From: Methylobacterium radiodurans
GTDB lineage: Bacteria > Pseudomonadota > Alphaproteobacteria > Rhizobiales > Beijerinckiaceae
NCBI RefSeq assembly: GCF_003173735.1
Contig: NZ_CP029551.1
Span: forward strand, 2,938,001-3,002,000
DNA length: 64,000 bases
Direction of reading: 5' to 3'
Below are positions 36,906 through 44,875 of the stretch, in pieces (position 1 is the stretch's first letter; each line of letters begins with the position of its first letter). The translations under genes were made by a program, and so were the position numbers. The notes beneath the pieces were generated by a model. It searched no databases, was not told the origin of the DNA, and saw nothing but the letters and a program-made list of their open reading frames with translations.

Positions 36906-37880
36906 CTACCGCAGAAAATCCCCGAAGGCGCGCGGGCCGTCGCCGGTCGGGATCTCGCGCACGACCTGCAGGGTCGCGGCATCGATCACGCTCAGGGTGT
37001 TCGAGCCCCAGTTGGCGACGTAGAGGAAGCGGCCGTCGCGCGTGGCGCCGACGCCCTCGGGATGGTCGCCGACATCGATCGCCCGCAGGGGTGCCAGCGT
37101 CGCGAGGTCGAAGGCCGTGACGCTGTTGGCGTACTGGTCGGTGACGAAGCCGCGCCCGCCCGTCAGCGCCACCACGTAGGGCCGGTCGCCGGTCTTCACC
37201 CGGCCGACCTCGCGGCGCGCCGCCACGTCGATCACCGAGACGTCGTCGCCCGTGACGTTGGCGGTGTAGGCGCGTCGGCCCTCGGCATCGAGGGTGAGGC
37301 CGAAGGGGTGTTTCCCCACGGGGATTCGGGCGACCTCCTTTCGCGCGGCGATCTCCACCACGGAGACGCTGTCGGCCTCGCGGTTGGCGACGAGGAGCGT
37401 CGCGCCGTCCGGGGTCACGGCGAGGCCGGAGGGGGACTTGCCCACCGCGATCTCCCCGTCAGCCACGAGCCGTCCGCTCTCGGGACGGAGCACGAGCACG
37501 CGGGAAGCGTACCAGTCGGCGACGTAGACGGTGCCGGCGCGCGGATTGACCCCGATGCCGAGGGGGCCTCCGGGCAGCGTCAGGTCCTGCACGACCGTGT
37601 CGGTCTTCAGGTCGATGACCGCGAGACCCGGCAGGTCAGGGCGGGTGACGTAGGCCGTGTCGCGGTCGGGCGAGAGCGCGATGCCGGCGGGCGAGCCGGA
37701 GACGGGAATGCGCCGGACCACCTTGGCGGCGTCGAGATCGACCACCTCGACGGCGTTGTCGCCCTGGACCGTGACCAGGGCCTCGGCCGCGTGGGCCGGG
37801 TGGGGAAGGGCGGCAAGGAGGGCGAGGGCGAGGAGAGCGCCACGATGCCCCCCGAGACGCATGGTGCCGTGCGGGCGCAT
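36906..37880 (-). CDS. Periplasmic YVTN beta-propeller protein
   Basis: 324 residues from ATG 37880 (ATG 37862 is an alternative). A signal peptide ends near AHAAEA. About seven repeats of the YVTN/NHL type follow (for example LYVANWGSNTLSVIDAATLQ, AYTANVTGDDVSVIDVAAR). It is related in architecture to LutB at 44876 but distinct. Such propellers occur beside PQQ-dependent dehydrogenase systems; binding partner unknown. A palindromic repeat lies immediately upstream. Confidence 0.8.
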   Translation of the reverse strand: MRPHGTMRLGGHRGALLALALLAALPHPAHAAEALVTVQGDNAVEVVDLDAAKVVRRIPVSGSPAGIALSPDRDTAYVTRPDLPGLAVIDLKTDTVVQDLTLPGGPLGIGVNPRAGTVYVADWYASRVLVLRPESGRLVADGEIAVGKSPSGLAVTPDGATLLVANREADSVSVVEIAARKEVARIPVGKHPFGLTLDAEGRRAYTANVTGDDVSVIDVAARREVGRVKTGDRPYVVALTGGRGFVTDQYANSVTAFDLATLAPLRAIDVGDHPEGVGATRDGRFLYVANWGSNTLSVIDAATLQVVREIPTGDGPRAFGDFLR

Positions 37881-37914
37881 GCCAATATCCGTCCGATTCT
37901 GACAGGAGGAGGCA

Positions 37915-38113
37915 CCCCCCTCTCCCCGCGTGCGGGGAGAGGCCCGCAGGCACCCTGTCGTGCCTGCGGGAAGCGAAGGCGCAGCCGGAGCGGCGGTGAG
38001 GGGGCTTCGACGGAAGAGACTCCTCCGTCGAAGCCCCCTCACCATCGCCTGCCGGCTCGCCCCGCCGACGACAGGGTCGTCGCGGCCCTCTCCCCGCACA
38101 GCGGGGAGAGGGG
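37915..38113. repeat. Palindromic GC-rich repeat, copy B
   Basis: About 199 bases. The outer arms CCCCCTCTCCCCGC...GCGGGGAGAGGGG are inverted. The centre at 37996-38042 is a perfect 19-base-pair hairpin, GTGAGGGGGCTTCGACGGA against its complement. An inner arm GCCTGCGGG also repeats. Confidence 0.85.
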
Positions 38114-38139
38114 ATGCGCGGAAGTCGACGGGGCTCGTG

Positions 38140-38670
38140 CTACGAACCCTTCTCGACCTTGGCCTTCAGGTTGTCGAGGCCGGCGCGGTAGAGGCCCTGG
38201 ACGGCCTTCTTCGAGGCCTCGTCGTTGAGATCCGGCGGCGGATCGTTGTTCATGTAGCCGCGGTAGAAGGCGCCGCGCCACGTAACCTTGGTCTTGTCGC
38301 CCTGCGGTTCGACCTCGATGGTCGAGGAGTAGTCGTTCACCGGCAGGGTCTTCACGTCGACCTTGTTGATCCGGTACATCAGGCTCTTCTTCTCGGCATC
38401 GTACTTGGCGAGCTCTTCCTCGACCGTGGCGCCGCCCTTCAGCGTCAGCGTGCGGGTGGCCTTGACCTCGTTGCCGCCCTTGCCCTCGGTCTTCTCGACC
38501 ACCGGGATCCAGCTGCCGTCCTGGAAGTTGCCGACCACCGCCCAGACCTTGTCGGCGGGCGCGTTGATCTCGACGCTCTCCGAGATCTTCTGCCGGGTCG
38601 GCCCGTGGGCGTGGGCCGTGAACGACACCGTGGCGAGCGCCGCCACGGCCGCGAGTCTCATGAACCTCAT
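38140..38670 (-). CDS. Periplasmic SRPBCC/START-like protein
   Basis: 176 residues with a signal peptide (cleavage near AHA-HG, residue 22). The mature part reads as a polyketide-cyclase/START helix-grip fold: VEINAPADKVWAVVGNFQD, then a series of strands ending VTWRGAFYRGY. It would bind a hydrophobic ligand. It lies upstream of the propeller gene and downstream of the DUF447 gene on the same strand, so it may belong to the C1 operon. Ligand unknown. Confidence 0.75.
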   Translation of the reverse strand: MRFMRLAAVAALATVSFTAHAHGPTRQKISESVEINAPADKVWAVVGNFQDGSWIPVVEKTEGKGGNEVKATRTLTLKGGATVEEELAKYDAEKKSLMYRINKVDVKTLPVNDYSSTIEVEPQGDKTKVTWRGAFYRGYMNNDPPPDLNDEASKKAVQGLYRAGLDNLKAKVEKGS

Positions 38671-38694
38671 GGACGTCTCTCCTTCGCGCGCCGT

Positions 38695-39291
38695 CTAGGA
38701 TGCGGCGCCGGGGTTTGCGAGGACCCGCTCGCTGCGGCCGAGGGCCTGCGCGACCTTGTCCTCGATCCAGTCCCAGGCCTCGCGCTCGCGCGGCCCGGCC
38801 GTCTTGGATATCGCGATGGCGAGATAGGCCATCTCCGCCAGGATCTTCTCGGGGCTCAGCATGTGCAGCCGCGTCGAGAGGATCGCGGCCTCCAGCACCG
38901 CCGCTTGCGCCCGGTTGTAGCCGATGAAGGGCTCGTGGGCGTGAGCTCCGATCAGGCGCCCGCGGAAGCGCGGCCGGGTCTCATCGTCCTCGACCGCCTC
39001 CACCGCGAACTCGGCGTGGCCGAAACTGTCGGCCAGTCGCTTGCCCGGGATCGCGGCGCAATCGACCACCGGCCAGTCGCGCCGGCCCGTGACCGCACCC
39101 GCGATCACCCGCACGTCGCGCGGGCTCGACGCGGCGAAATAGGGGTTGGCTTCCAGGTTCCGGATCGTCGGCGAGGGCCGGAACGGGGCGAGCACGTAGG
39201 CGTCGTCCTCGCGGATCAGACCGAACGGCACGAGGTGCAACTCGCCCTCGGGCGACAGGGTGGTGACGACGGTCTCGAGGATCAACGGCAC
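38695..39291 (-). CDS. DUF447-family flavin-binding-like protein
   Basis: 198 residues. An FMN-binding split-barrel look: ILETVVTTLSPEGELHLVPFGL, then FRPSPTIRNLEANP and FIGYNRAQAAVLEAAILSTR. DUF447 proteins co-occur with H4MPT genes in archaea and methylotrophs, and a function in the cofactor pathway is presumed. Five bases after the stop of the dihydropteroate-synthase-like gene. Confidence 0.8.
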   Translation of the reverse strand: MPLILETVVTTLSPEGELHLVPFGLIREDDAYVLAPFRPSPTIRNLEANPYFAASSPRDVRVIAGAVTGRRDWPVVDCAAIPGKRLADSFGHAEFAVEAVEDDETRPRFRGRLIGAHAHEPFIGYNRAQAAVLEAAILSTRLHMLSPEKILAEMAYLAIAISKTAGPREREAWDWIEDKVAQALGRSERVLANPGAAS

Positions 39292-39296
39292 GGTCT

Positions 39297-40856
39297 TCAG
39301 TCCTCGGCCACCAGCTTGCCGCAGACGAGCCGCGTCTTTTTCGGACCTGGCGTTGCGTCCACCGTCGCCTCGGCGCGGGCTTCCTCCGCGCCGACGGTCT
39401 CGGGCGGTTCCGCGTCGGCCTCGGCCGGGATCCGGGCATCGCGCGTGCCGGGCGGCGGTCCGCCGGGGCCCGAATGCTTCGTGTGGCCGGCCTTCTTGAA
39501 GGCGGTGGTGTCCTCGGCTTCGGCCTCGGCCGCCGCGCCCCAGATCAGGGGCTCGTCCTGCACGTATCGCTTGCCGAGCCGCCAGGCGGTCTCGGCCTTG
39601 GCGAGCTCGTTCCCGAGATAGAAGGCGTGCGCGCCGTCGCTCGCCACGTTGAGATCCGGGAAGAAGGCCATCGCGTCGGTGCCGACCTTGTGGATGTCGC
39701 GGTTGTAGACGTGGATGCCGTCCTCGGCGACCGCGATGCGATAGTTCGGGTCGCGGACCTCGGCGGCAAGGGCGGCGATCTCATCCGGGGTCTGCACGAA
39801 GGGGCGCTTGTCGTGAAGTGCCAGAAGTGCCCGGCCGTAGCCCTTGGGCAGCGCCGCGTCGGCCTTGGCCGCGTACATCACGCGCCGAGCGGCGTCGTGC
39901 TCCTCCACGGTGCGGCGGGTGTGGTTGGAGACCTGCACGATCAGCACGTTGCGGATCGCGAGCTCCGAGCACATGCCGGCGAGCAACGCGGTGACGCCGA
40001 GGCTGTCGGCCTCGGTCAGCTCCGTGAGGTTGCCGGTTCCCATCATCATCTCGGCCTCCGGCCAGCGCGCCCGCAGGTCGCGGTAGCGCGCGACCGAGTC
40101 CACGAAGCCGAAATGGATCGGCTCCAGGATCGGGTCGGCCATGTAGGGCAGGCCGGCGCGCTCCATCCGCTCGATGGCGCGGTCAAGGGAGGCCGGATCG
40201 TCGGGCCGCATCGGCACCAGCACCGGCACGGCACCGGTCTCGAAGGCGAGGCCGAGGGTCTCCTCGTTGAGGCTGAGGAGAAAGTCCGCACCGGCCCTCG
40301 CGCCGCGGGTCAGCTCGTCGAGCGAGAAGGAATCGACGCTGACCCGGAGCCCTTCCTGCTTCATCAGCCGCACCGTGTCCTCGAGGTGCGGGAAAGCGGT
40401 GTCCGGCAGGCCGCCGAGGTCGATCACGTCGGCGCCGCGGCGGGCGAGGTCGAGGCCCTTGGCGAGGATCGCCTCGGGCGTCATCTTCGAGGCGTCCACG
40501 ATCTCGGCGAAGATGCGCAGGTCGTGGCGCGAGAGATCGAGCGTGCGGCCGGCGAGCCCGAGATGGGCGGGGAGATCCACGATCTCGTCCGGCCCGCGCT
40601 CCACCGGCACGCCGAAATGCGCCGCCAGCGCCTCAGGGTTGGCGCGGCAGCGGCCGGGCAGGATCACCCGGGTCGCGCCCTCGGGCAGGGTGACCCGGCG
40701 GCGGATGATCTCCTCCGTCATCAGGGCCGCGACCTTCACGCCGGAATCGGCGATGCTCCAGGCGAAGCGGTTGGCCGGCAGGGTGGCGGCCACCTTCTCC
40801 AGGCGCGCGCGGGCGAGCTTGCCGGTGATGAAGACGAGGTGTTCGGGCTGGCTCAC
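39297..40856 (-). CDS. Dihydropteroate-synthase-like protein of the H4MPT pathway
   Basis: 519 residues from GTG 40856, overlapping the kinase stop. The N-terminal 130 residues (FITGKLARARLEKVAATLP...RVILPGRC) form the extra domain seen in DUF6513 proteins. A pterin-binding TIM barrel follows (AKGLDLARRGADVIDLGGLPD and later MGTGNLTELTEADS). Archaeal relatives are proposed to act in methanopterin synthesis in place of FolP. The C-terminal 60 residues are low complexity. The exact reaction in methylotrophs is unproven. Confidence 0.82.
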   Translation of the reverse strand: MSQPEHLVFITGKLARARLEKVAATLPANRFAWSIADSGVKVAALMTEEIIRRRVTLPEGATRVILPGRCRANPEALAAHFGVPVERGPDEIVDLPAHLGLAGRTLDLSRHDLRIFAEIVDASKMTPEAILAKGLDLARRGADVIDLGGLPDTAFPHLEDTVRLMKQEGLRVSVDSFSLDELTRGARAGADFLLSLNEETLGLAFETGAVPVLVPMRPDDPASLDRAIERMERAGLPYMADPILEPIHFGFVDSVARYRDLRARWPEAEMMMGTGNLTELTEADSLGVTALLAGMCSELAIRNVLIVQVSNHTRRTVEEHDAARRVMYAAKADAALPKGYGRALLALHDKRPFVQTPDEIAALAAEVRDPNYRIAVAEDGIHVYNRDIHKVGTDAMAFFPDLNVASDGAHAFYLGNELAKAETAWRLGKRYVQDEPLIWGAAAEAEAEDTTAFKKAGHTKHSGPGGPPPGTRDARIPAEADAEPPETVGAEEARAEATVDATPGPKKTRLVCGKLVAED

Positions 40857-41596
40857 GCGGCGACCCGGCCTTGCGCCGGTCCCTCGATGCGGATGCTGCC
40901 GCGGTAGCGCGCCGCGAAGGTCGGGAACGCCGCGTCGACGAGCCCGTGGCGCGCCCAATCCGCCGGGCCGGTGCCGGGCGGAGGGGCGGCGGACTTCACG
41001 AGGATGCAGGCGGCCGCGCCGACATCACGGGCGAGCCAGAGCGCGAGGCTGTCGGAGGTGACGTCCCAGGTCTCGGGGATGTCGGGGTGGCCGGCGCGGA
41101 GGCTCGACGGATTCCACACGAGCGCGGCCCTCCCTCCCCCCTCTACAGGGGAGGGTGGGCCGGCCGTCAGGCCGGGTCGGGAGAGGGGAGCGACGCGAAC
41201 GGAAGAGGCGCACCCTTCATGGAGGGAGGATCTTTTCCCTGCATCGTCGCTCCCCTTTTGCGGGACTTCGTCCCGCCCCCTCCTGCTTCGCGGGGTACCC
41301 TCCCCCGCCGAGGGGGGAGGGGGAAGCGTCGAGACCAAGGCAAGCCTCGGCTCCAGATCCAGAAAGACCTCTGCCATCTGCCCCATCGCGTCGAGCGCGA
41401 GGCGGTGGGCGAGCCGGTCATCGAAGCCGAGGGCCGCCTGCGCCGTCCGCACGGCGTCCGCGAAGGGGCCGCCGCCCGGCACGATCAGGCAGGGACCGTC
41501 CGCGCCGACAGCGAGCCGCCGCAGCCGGGCGCGCAGGCGCTCCGGGTCGGCGAGCAGGCTGCCGCCGAGCTTCACCACGGTGAGCCCCGCGCTCAC
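40853..41596 (-). CDS. MfnE-like amino-acid-kinase-fold protein with repeat insertion
   Basis: 247 residues from GTG 41596, overlapping the mfnB stop (GTGA). VVKLGGSLLADPERL and LIVPGGGPFADAVR are amino-acid kinase loops; TWDVTSDSLALWLARDVGA and ILVKS complete the fold. Archaeal MfnE, of this fold, phosphorylates aminomethylfuran phosphate to the diphosphate used by MfnF. Residues about 90-156 are encoded by a palindromic repeat (41129-41325), rich in Pro, Arg, Ser and Gly, inserted in frame between two core strands. Without it the protein would be about 181 residues. Activity of the interrupted enzyme is uncertain. Confidence 0.78.
   Translation of the reverse strand: MSAGLTVVKLGGSLLADPERLRARLRRLAVGADGPCLIVPGGGPFADAVRTAQAALGFDDRLAHRLALDAMGQMAEVFLDLEPRLALVSTLPPPPSAGEGTPRSRRGRDEVPQKGSDDAGKRSSLHEGCASSVRVAPLSRPGLTAGPPSPVEGGGRAALVWNPSSLRAGHPDIPETWDVTSDSLALWLARDVGAAACILVKSAAPPPGTGPADWARHGLVDAAFPTFAARYRGSIRIEGPAQGRVAA
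41129..41325. repeat. Palindromic GC-rich repeat, copy C, inside a coding gene
   Basis: About 197 bases with inverted outer arms CCCTCCCTCCCCCCTCTACAGG and GAGGGGGGAGGGGG. Inner GGGAGAGGGGAGC and GCTCCCCTTTTGCGGG arms and the CCTCC/GGAGG theme are shared with copies A and B. It stays in frame with the kinase on the minus strand. Confidence 0.8.
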
Positions 41597-42306
41597 GCGG
41601 CCTCCCGGGCGGGCAGGGCGCGCAGGGTCCGCACCGCCTCGGCGACCGCGCCGGCATCGAGGTCGAGCCGCCGGTCGCGATCGCGGCAGAGCCCGCCGCG
41701 GAAGCCGAGATAGCCCGGCGCGTGCCGGGCGAGGCCGGCGATGTCGGAGATCCTGAGCGAGCCGGCGAGTCCCGAGAGCAGCCCGTGCGCCCGGCAGGCG
41801 GCGGTGAAGGCGGAGAGGTGCGGCCCGTCGAGCAGGTCGGGGAGGCGCCGGCCGTCCTTGCCGGCGGTGTCGACCATCGCGCCGGCGAATCCCGCCGCGG
41901 CGAGCGCCGGGACGCGGCCGGCATCGGGCGCGTCCTCGGCGAACAGCACCGCGATCAGGCGGCCGGGCGCGGCCGCCGCCGCGGCCGAGAGCAGGGCGGG
42001 GGAACAGCCGGGGGGCAGCGCCACCTTGACGTAGTCGACGCCGGTCGCCGCCATCGCCCGGACGGCGGCTTCCATGTTCTCGAGTGCGGGCTCGCCCGCC
42101 ACCGCGCTGGTGACCGCGCGGCCGGCCAGGCGCCCGACCAGCGCCCGCACGGTCGCGACCGGCAGCGCGCCCAGCGCGCCGCACTCCGGGTCCTTGGCGT
42201 CGACGAGGTCGGCACCCGCCGCGCAGGCGCGCTCGGCCTCGGCGACGCAGCGGACGCTGACGAGGAGGCGGGGCGGGGCGGAGGGCAGGGGCGTGGGAAC
42301 GGTCAC
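41593..42306 (-). CDS. mfnB: (5-formylfuran-3-yl)methyl phosphate synthase
   Basis: 237 residues from GTG 42306, overlapping the preceding stop. LLVSVRCVAEAERACAAGAD and VDAKDPECGALGALP carry the catalytic Lys/Asp pattern of the DUF556/MfnB family. VDYVKVAL and MVDTAGKDGRRLPDLL are further matches. The enzyme condenses two glyceraldehyde-3-phosphate molecules into the furan precursor of methanofuran/methylofuran. Coupled to the kinase downstream. Confidence 0.88.
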   Translation of the reverse strand: MTVPTPLPSAPPRLLVSVRCVAEAERACAAGADLVDAKDPECGALGALPVATVRALVGRLAGRAVTSAVAGEPALENMEAAVRAMAATGVDYVKVALPPGCSPALLSAAAAAAPGRLIAVLFAEDAPDAGRVPALAAAGFAGAMVDTAGKDGRRLPDLLDGPHLSAFTAACRAHGLLSGLAGSLRISDIAGLARHAPGYLGFRGGLCRDRDRRLDLDAGAVAEAVRTLRALPAREAA

Positions 42307-42833
42307 GATTTTCCGGGCAGGGGCTCGGCGAGCAGGCGGTTCTTCACCACCCAACGCATCGCGTGCGCCCAGGTATCATCGGTGTCGGCCCGGATCACCA
42401 CCTGTCCGGCCCGCACCGGCTTGCCGCTGGCGGCATCGAGGATGCGGACATACAGGTTGAAGATCTGGTTCGATCCCTTCTCCACATAGCCGGTCACCGC
42501 GAGGTCCGCACCCAGCGTCTTGGCGATGGGGGCCGCGCAATCCTCACATTTGTAGAAGGGGCCCTGCTTGGCGATCTCGGGCGCCTGGGGCGCGGTATCG
42601 ACCGGCTCGAGGCCGCCCTGCTTGGCGAGCGCCGCCTTCAGCTCGTCGGTGACGAGGGCGAGCTTGCGGGTCTCGTCGGGCCGCGCCCGGCGGCCGCCGA
42701 CGACGCCCGGATCGAGCAGCTCGACCGGGAAGATCGCGGCTTTCGTCGGCTCCGCCCGCGCAGGACAGGACATGTGGCCGGCAAGGGCGGCGAGCGCTGC
42801 GAGGGTCGCGCGCACGGGCATCGTGAGAGGCAT
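42303..42833 (-). CDS. Exported DUF2380-like protein
   Basis: 176 residues with a signal peptide (MPLTMPVRATLAALAALAGH; cleavage near ARA-EP). FPVELLDPG near the start, KCEDCAAPIAKTLGADLAVTG near 95 and VRILDAASGKPVRAGQ fit DUF2380. The CxxC could bind metal or form a disulfide. First gene of the mfnB operon; role unknown. Confidence 0.75.
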   Translation of the reverse strand: MPLTMPVRATLAALAALAGHMSCPARAEPTKAAIFPVELLDPGVVGGRRARPDETRKLALVTDELKAALAKQGGLEPVDTAPQAPEIAKQGPFYKCEDCAAPIAKTLGADLAVTGYVEKGSNQIFNLYVRILDAASGKPVRAGQVVIRADTDDTWAHAMRWVVKNRLLAEPLPGKS

Positions 42834-42959
42834 GGCCGGTCTCCCTGCATCGCGCTCGTGACGGGGTGGCGCGTTACCCAAGGATCGCGCGCCGGGACGG
42901 TTTGGCAATCCCCGGCGCCTCCGGCATCGTCGCCGCACCGGGCCGGAGAAGGAATCGCG

Positions 42960-43400
42960 ATGCCCCTCGTCAGCGTCACGCGCCTGCGCATCCGGGCGCT
43001 CCGCTTCCTGCCGGCCTTCGCGGTCCACGCGGTCCGAACGGCCCGGCAGGTGCGGTCCGCGCCCGGCTTCCGGGGCGGTGCCGTCCTGAACGATCGCGAC
43101 TGGACCTTCTGGACGCTCACGGCCTGGGACGGTGCCGAGAGCATGCGGACCTACATGGGCAGCGGCGCCCACCGGGCCGCGATGCCGCGCCTCTCGCACT
43201 GGTGCGACGAGGCCAGCACCGTGCACTGGAACGCGGACGACCTGCCGGGCTGGGCCGAGGCGGACAAGCGGATGCGCGACGAGGGCCGCGCCTCGCGGGT
43301 GCGTCATCCGAGTCTGCGCCACGAGACCCTGAGCTACCGGCCGCCGCGCCTCTCCGGCTCGGCCCCGCTCGCCCCCACGCGCCCGCCCGCAGGGATGTGA
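42960..43400 (+). CDS. DUF3291/monooxygenase-like protein
   Basis: 146 residues from ATG 42960. The pattern LRSLRFLPAFAVHA-like helix followed by DRDWTFWTLTAWDGAESMRT and MGSGAHRAAMPRLSHW is typical of dimeric alpha/beta-barrel proteins such as antibiotic-biosynthesis-monooxygenase relatives. No cofactor motif. Tail of about 20 residues Pro-rich. Divergent from the DUF2380 gene. Confidence 0.65.
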   Translation: MPLVSVTRLRIRALRFLPAFAVHAVRTARQVRSAPGFRGGAVLNDRDWTFWTLTAWDGAESMRTYMGSGAHRAAMPRLSHWCDEASTVHWNADDLPGWAEADKRMRDEGRASRVRHPSLRHETLSYRPPRLSGSAPLAPTRPPAGM

Positions 43401-43470
43401 GCGGGAAATCGTCGGGCGCGGGGCCGCGCGGGCCGGATATCGGCCGCGGGCCGTTGAGTGGGCGGGGGTT

Positions 43471-44751
43471 ATGCTGTTACCTGCCGGCCGCATGCGCGCA
43501 CCTGCACGATCCTTCATCCCCGCCTTCACCCTGACCCTGGTGCTCACCGGCGCCGCGCCGCCCGCCGTCGCGCAGGCGCCCGGGGAGCAGGCGCCTGCAG
43601 CCCAACAAGCGCCCGCGGCTTCTCCCGCTCCGCCAGCGCCTTCCGAGACGCGGATCGGCCTGATCTACCGGGTCCAGCCCCAGCCCTCCTCCTACGACGC
43701 GGAGGCCCCGCCGGAGGACGAGGGCGTGGCAGGCGCCCGGATGGCGATCGCCGACAACAACACGACGGGGCGGTTCACGAAGCAAAGCTACGTGCTGGAC
43801 GAGGCGCCGCTCGCCGAGGGCGGCCCCGGCGCCGTCGAGACCGCCCGCTCCCTCGCGGAGAAGGGCACGACGTTCATCATCCTGGCGCTGCCGGCCGACG
43901 AGGTGCTGGCGGTGGCCGACGCGCTCAAGGAGACGGGCGCGGCCATCCTCAACGCCGCCGCCCCCGACGATCGCCTGCGCGGGGCCGATTGCCGTAAGAA
44001 CCTCTTCCACATCGTGCCCTCGCGGGCGATGCAGACCGACGCGCTGGCGCAGTACCTGACCCTGATGCGCTGGCGGAAGCTGTTCCTGATCGTCGGCCCG
44101 AACGAGGCCGACCGGCTCTACGCCGAGGCGCTGAAGAACTCGGCCCGCAAGTTCGGCCTGAAGATCACCGCCGAGAAGCCCTGGACCTTCGGGCCGCTCG
44201 CCAAGGCGCGGGGCGACACGCCGACCCGGGCCGAGGCGATGGTGTTCACCCGCGGGCTCGACTACGACATGGCGATCGTCGCCGACGAGGCGGGCGACTG
44301 GGGCGACTACGTGCCCTACCGGACGGTCGATCCGCGACCCGTGGGCGGCACGCAGGGGCTGGTGGCCACCACGTGGTCGCCGGTGCTGGAGACCTGGGGC
44401 GCCGCCCAGGCGCAGAACCGCTTCCGGCGCCTCACGAAGCGGCTGATGCGCCCGCTCGACTACCAAGTGTGGACCGCGGTGCGGATCGTCGGTGACGCGG
44501 CGACCGTCAGGAAGACCGCCGACCCGGCCGTGCTCGGCCCTTACCTCACCGACCCGGCCTTCAGCGTGCCCGCCTACAAGGGCGTGTCGCTAAGCTTCCG
44601 TCCCTGGGACCAGCAGCTGCGCCAGCCGCTCATCGTGGTGCAGCCCAAGATGCTGGTCTCGGTCGCGCCCGAGCAGGGCTTCCTGCACCAGCGCACGCCG
44701 CTCGACACGCTTGGAATCGACCTGCCCGAGACCGCCTGCAAGCTGAAGTAG
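43471..44751 (+). CDS. lutA: Lanthanide-uptake ABC substrate-binding protein LutA
   Basis: 426 residues. A signal peptide ends near residue 35 (VAQAPG), followed by an Ala/Pro/Gln linker. The periplasmic-binding fold (type-1, branched-chain-like) runs from IGLIYRVQPQP, with AAILNAAAPDDRLRG and LFLIVGPNEADRLYAEAL. No lipobox. It is first of eight same-strand genes whose order and types match the lutA-lutH lanthanide uptake and transport cluster of Methylorubrum extorquens. ATG 43492 is an alternative start. Confidence 0.82.
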   Translation: MLLPAGRMRAPARSFIPAFTLTLVLTGAAPPAVAQAPGEQAPAAQQAPAASPAPPAPSETRIGLIYRVQPQPSSYDAEAPPEDEGVAGARMAIADNNTTGRFTKQSYVLDEAPLAEGGPGAVETARSLAEKGTTFIILALPADEVLAVADALKETGAAILNAAAPDDRLRGADCRKNLFHIVPSRAMQTDALAQYLTLMRWRKLFLIVGPNEADRLYAEALKNSARKFGLKITAEKPWTFGPLAKARGDTPTRAEAMVFTRGLDYDMAIVADEAGDWGDYVPYRTVDPRPVGGTQGLVATTWSPVLETWGAAQAQNRFRRLTKRLMRPLDYQVWTAVRIVGDAATVRKTADPAVLGPYLTDPAFSVPAYKGVSLSFRPWDQQLRQPLIVVQPKMLVSVAPEQGFLHQRTPLDTLGIDLPETACKLK

Positions 44752-44875
44752 CGCGCCGGATGCGGCGATGCGCGCCGGGCGCCGCCCCGGCCCGCGCCCT
44801 CGCAACCGGCGGGAAACGCATTACAATCCGTCGCAACGAAGGCCCGCCGAAGGGGTGGGACCAGGGAGGATCGGG

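Noticed and set aside
37915..38113. CRISPR array or insertion sequence
   Set aside because: A single palindrome with no spaced direct repeats and no transposase ORF; it belongs to a palindromic repeat family.
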